Shown one piece after another: positions 63,701 to 64,000 of a stretch of DNA of 64,000 nt (the stretch's first letter is position 1; every line of letters starts with the position of its first letter). The stretch comes from Bordetella parapertussis (GTDB taxonomy: Bacteria; Pseudomonadota; Gammaproteobacteria; Burkholderiales; SG8-41), in contig CAMATZ010000022.1 in the NCBI GenBank assembly GCA_945861275.1, positions 25,187-89,186 on the forward strand. The letters run 5' to 3'. The position numbers were made by a program, and so were the translations under genes. The notes below the pieces were generated by a model. That model ran no database searches, was not told the DNA's origin, and worked only from the letters and a program-made list of their open reading frames with translations.

Positions 63701-64000
63701 TACATCGCCAGCCGCCGCATAGGTGCCACGCGTAAAGGGCTGGTCTTCGATGTAAACTTCCTGACGTGCCCCATAGTGAACACCGCTGTTTGATACAAAT
63801 GACGGGGCAAATCCGGCCATTTCCATGCCAACCACTTCGGTCATATTGGCAAAACGGTCGGCAGCGGGTGCGAATACCGGGTCAACGGGTATCCAATTGG
63901 TACCGCCCGGAAGAAACGACGGTGCCGTGCTTGAAGGAATCGTGTACGGCTTCACGAGGAGCGCCGCGAGTTGATACTCCAAGGTTGCCTGCATCCCGGC
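56669..64000 (-). CDS. Giant RTX protein, N-terminal fragment (runs off the right edge, frameshifted at its 3' end)
   Basis: More than 2,440 residues; the frame continues past 63994, so the true start is outside the window. The order is a non-repetitive helical region (about 1-390, with NPFAVLGDTAAADFYQPKN), a first RTX block (about 400-450), a beta-rich section, two long RTX runs (about 630-1110 and 1160-1480; GGAGNDVLDGG-type), a 400-500-residue non-RTX insert (about 1480-2000), and the first four 100-residue repeats. The frame ends by frameshift inside repeat 4. Large adhesin or exoprotein function is likely; no catalytic motif was recognised. Confidence 0.88.
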   Translation of the reverse strand, partial: AGMQATLEYQLAALLVKPYTIPSSTAPSFLPGGTNWIPVDPVFAPAADRFANMTEVVGMEMAGFAPSFVSNSGVHYGARQEVYIEDQPFTRGTYAAAGDVVANPGTNDVGDTHSLVLLVDSLSLMATMEKLAPAITIESARQIYAAMSNTAAQTVRSSGPDGQGKAEGDTLERMLDALRKLVLGPAIEPTLNEDQMRQVLLGNTWHDATLRTKFQNNLKDLRDYINTYVANNSAPFTIDNLTTIGSKQLAAIAASSEAIAYRYALQELNPFAVLGDTAAADFYQPKNMSGKLDLYNATDRTGTMTTQWITDRAAFLVWKNIANTQNTLTHSSGVTVLQSALIDESLRYIDLAHKIHIGIVPPGGTVLALTDVSRFVFGGDSIDVLTGGVSADGLYGGSGTDLLIGGRDADYLEGGSGHDIYEYNTALSLIGSNDDGADVIRDTDGKGVLRLLYQPLVGGFFAPRCTVIADASVKVSENQWKSADGKFIYTKDGADLQVTYNSALLLGQTQTASTITLKDFRDGDFNINLGTRGERATPTSFNYEFVGDFAPLETTVNLPVNFTIDPAWLSYQIMDTHYDTSEPPVAISYDIKYTLADAARNPQPGEPDINRIDSPRDTTGNDRIYLLGGNDFFGGNGHFSAAAGGNDWVSGGIGRDIIRSGAGDDLLEGGADGVSEGIIGGDIIAGGDGDDDLYGNVKITLEQAIAEGATATGSGLKGDWLNGGIGDDYIVGHTGDDVLLGGVGFDVLVGGAGNDVLNGEDDFTATSLDWTVSNGSEFFTRFYEPVTDNNVFPFSGSADVLYGGAGNDYLFGGFGDDLLYGETGDDTLSGGADNDVLVGGDGDDSITGDFGTLVFHAAGAFIQGNDYLDGGAGNDWLQGEGGDDMLFGGAGNDTLLGDATYLNGALNGNDYLAGGDGNDTLAGFGGNDVLIGGLGDDALVGGAGKDTYIFNRGDGVEIIFDEDDRDGNLDEQGNNTNPNKSTIVFGDGINQSQLTFRRGSLMIDLGEGDAIHLSLPDGQDDLAATRLFGSLQFADGSSMSFEDVLAQGFDIDGTAGNDNNEPGEPDSLIGTSVSDRVRGFAGNDVLDGRGGIDILTGGSGNDTLYGGAGQDTYHFNRGDGSDVIDDFSTDTATAAEASVLALGAGISRNQLKFRIRDGLIVDLGPSSADDPFAASDQIRFVGFNASVPSLTPVVGEIRFADSTSMTYADILAQGFDLDGTALDDAGVNALIGAATNDRIRGYAGSDDIAGGDGNDLLTGDSGTDTLDGGDGNDVLDGGAGNDRLLGGLGSDDYRFITGDGSDTLIEGSLYVAGLADPGTADRIVFGAGIARADVALKRHADGSLVVAYGLGDEIRVEGHYSVSGAAIESIVFADGAVITQPELDALQVSAVEGTADADELYGTAGDDVMRGYAGSDYLDGGPAPENRAPGAPLLTGNDRMDGGMGADTYALYWGMGADRIIEAVDGQTNTLTLLEGATVESVNASREGDDLLVTLRGSNDGARVEGFFVNGGAASWQIASAADGSQSLLDWYTAQSTADNAAAINAMADYKQRVLAEWRAQGQSDFALPTHAYVGSSRSQTTIQWYRFGPPPQPATIHVSAPETYSSIQGLGKRQGAHIVPVGGRDIVHHRLVTPAVESTVSDAAVIGTEWSAAATSNFTSYSFNAGVAGSFSHVRSYSSVVPDDDNPDTPGFKVYSTEISSSEGWASIFLRTDNLGQFPLIVHQSVEIPVVEEITAGASSNQISGVLDDSSDHVALIDAGAGDDTVTAGARDFVFGNDGNDSISGGAYAFGGDGNDTLTLGSIMAGGTGDDALSGGEGETLFSVRAADAGSDTVQDVNGISLHDFAVKAGLVESESNFVYGGKYRVEGEASARLQGMLENRLGGHSAFFHYIDAAFTRLQDVPLGFVIPGDTTGFLRGVPDLFYPGPYRSDGYYTWVYNTVDDMMRDFNTLGLPFSPAYVQRIAEVVDLSSFTANNYAVLRPYFESGVLESDVVELADFRVGVDQLTVSLGAADSIFAGHRSLHLAWGADKVIDIELPLATDLIGYGIEQVRLGQQSVYIGDLINLAAASDNHAPTLANAIVDQAASEDAVFSYIIPANTFADVDAGDTLTYSATKADGSALPAWLTFNAATRTFSGTPVNGDVGAVSLKLTATDGASASVFDTFEVTVANTNDAPTLANAIADQSATEDAGFSYTVPANTFADVDVGDTLTYSASQANGSALPAWLTFNAATRTFSGTPANGNAGASSLKLTAIDGANASVFDTFEVTVANTNDAPTLANAITDQSATEDAAFSYTVPANTFADVDVGDTLTYSATQGDGSALPTWLSFNAATHTFSGMPMNDDVGTLSVKVKTMDGAGENVSDSFDIVVANTNDAPTLTNVIADQLATEDAVFSYTVPANTFADVDVGDTLTYSATKADGSALPTWLNFNTAPVLSAARR
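56693..56697 (-). other. One-base deletion frameshift in RTX repeat unit 4
   Basis: The plus-strand G5 at 56693-56697 reads CGGGGGCGG, where sister copies have CGGGTGGCGG or CGGGTAGCGG. One base is missing, so the minus frame ends 24 bases later with a TGA. Adding the base restores the repeat. It could be a real mutation, phase-like slippage or a sequencing error in a homopolymer. Confidence 0.85.

Overview
The window is about 64 kb of GC-rich bacterial chromosome. It looks like a betaproteobacterium, most likely of a Burkholderiales-type lineage. The reasons are two Bug/TctC solute-binding proteins, a DUF2970/DUF349 pair, an aminotransferase-hom-thrC cluster, a Mth938-like protein beside it, and many 4-bp ATGA overlaps. 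I saw no rRNA, tRNA, CRISPR array, prophage or transposase gene. The species is inferred from gene content only.

Layout. 0-7 kb: threonine biosynthesis (alaC-like aminotransferase, hom, thrC) followed closely by a hybrid PAS histidine kinase. 7-17 kb: a TPR protein, a GST, then an accessory catabolic block: three tandem RidA-family genes, an iron-type alcohol dehydrogenase, an ACMSD-like amidohydrolase, a PEP mutase/isocitrate lyase superfamily enzyme and a Bug protein. Two LLM flavin oxidoreductases converge on it. 17-28 kb: nadC, a GltS-like FMN protein with a PrpF isomerase, a HigBA-type toxin-antitoxin pair with a palindromic operator, a VOC protein, a quinone reductase, an amidase, DUF2970/DUF349 and the GTPase YlqF. 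28-34.8 kb: an acyl-CoA catabolism set (3-hydroxyacyl-CoA dehydrogenase, thiolase, glutaryl-CoA dehydrogenase), then a MerR-HTH/class III nucleotide cyclase fusion with a palindromic promoter, and an orphan YgfX-like protein.

34.8-46 kb is the most coherent region. A minus-strand, operon-like array of ten genes encodes a membrane-bound formate dehydrogenase (alpha, beta, gamma, FdhE), a lipoyl-type GcvH-like protein, a DsrE-family sulfur-carrier-like protein, a TupBCA tungstate ABC transporter and an extra PhnD-like binding protein. moeA lies divergently. The alpha subunit is interrupted by one in-frame TGA exactly at the selenocysteine position of FdnG (Sec197) and is followed by a SECIS-like hairpin, so it is one selenoprotein and not a broken gene. 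The array reads as one unit: metal uptake, pterin cofactor insertion, possible sulfur handling, and formate oxidation in the periplasm with electrons passed to quinone.

46-64 kb: DUF427, a carboxylesterase, a TauD-type dioxygenase overlapping recQ, a Bug protein, a HlyD-type secretion adaptor and, running off the right edge, a giant RTX protein of more than 3,400 residues. It has several RTX blocks and a ladder of 100-residue (300-bp) Ig/cadherin-like repeats. One of these repeats carries a 1-base deletion that splits the reading frame.
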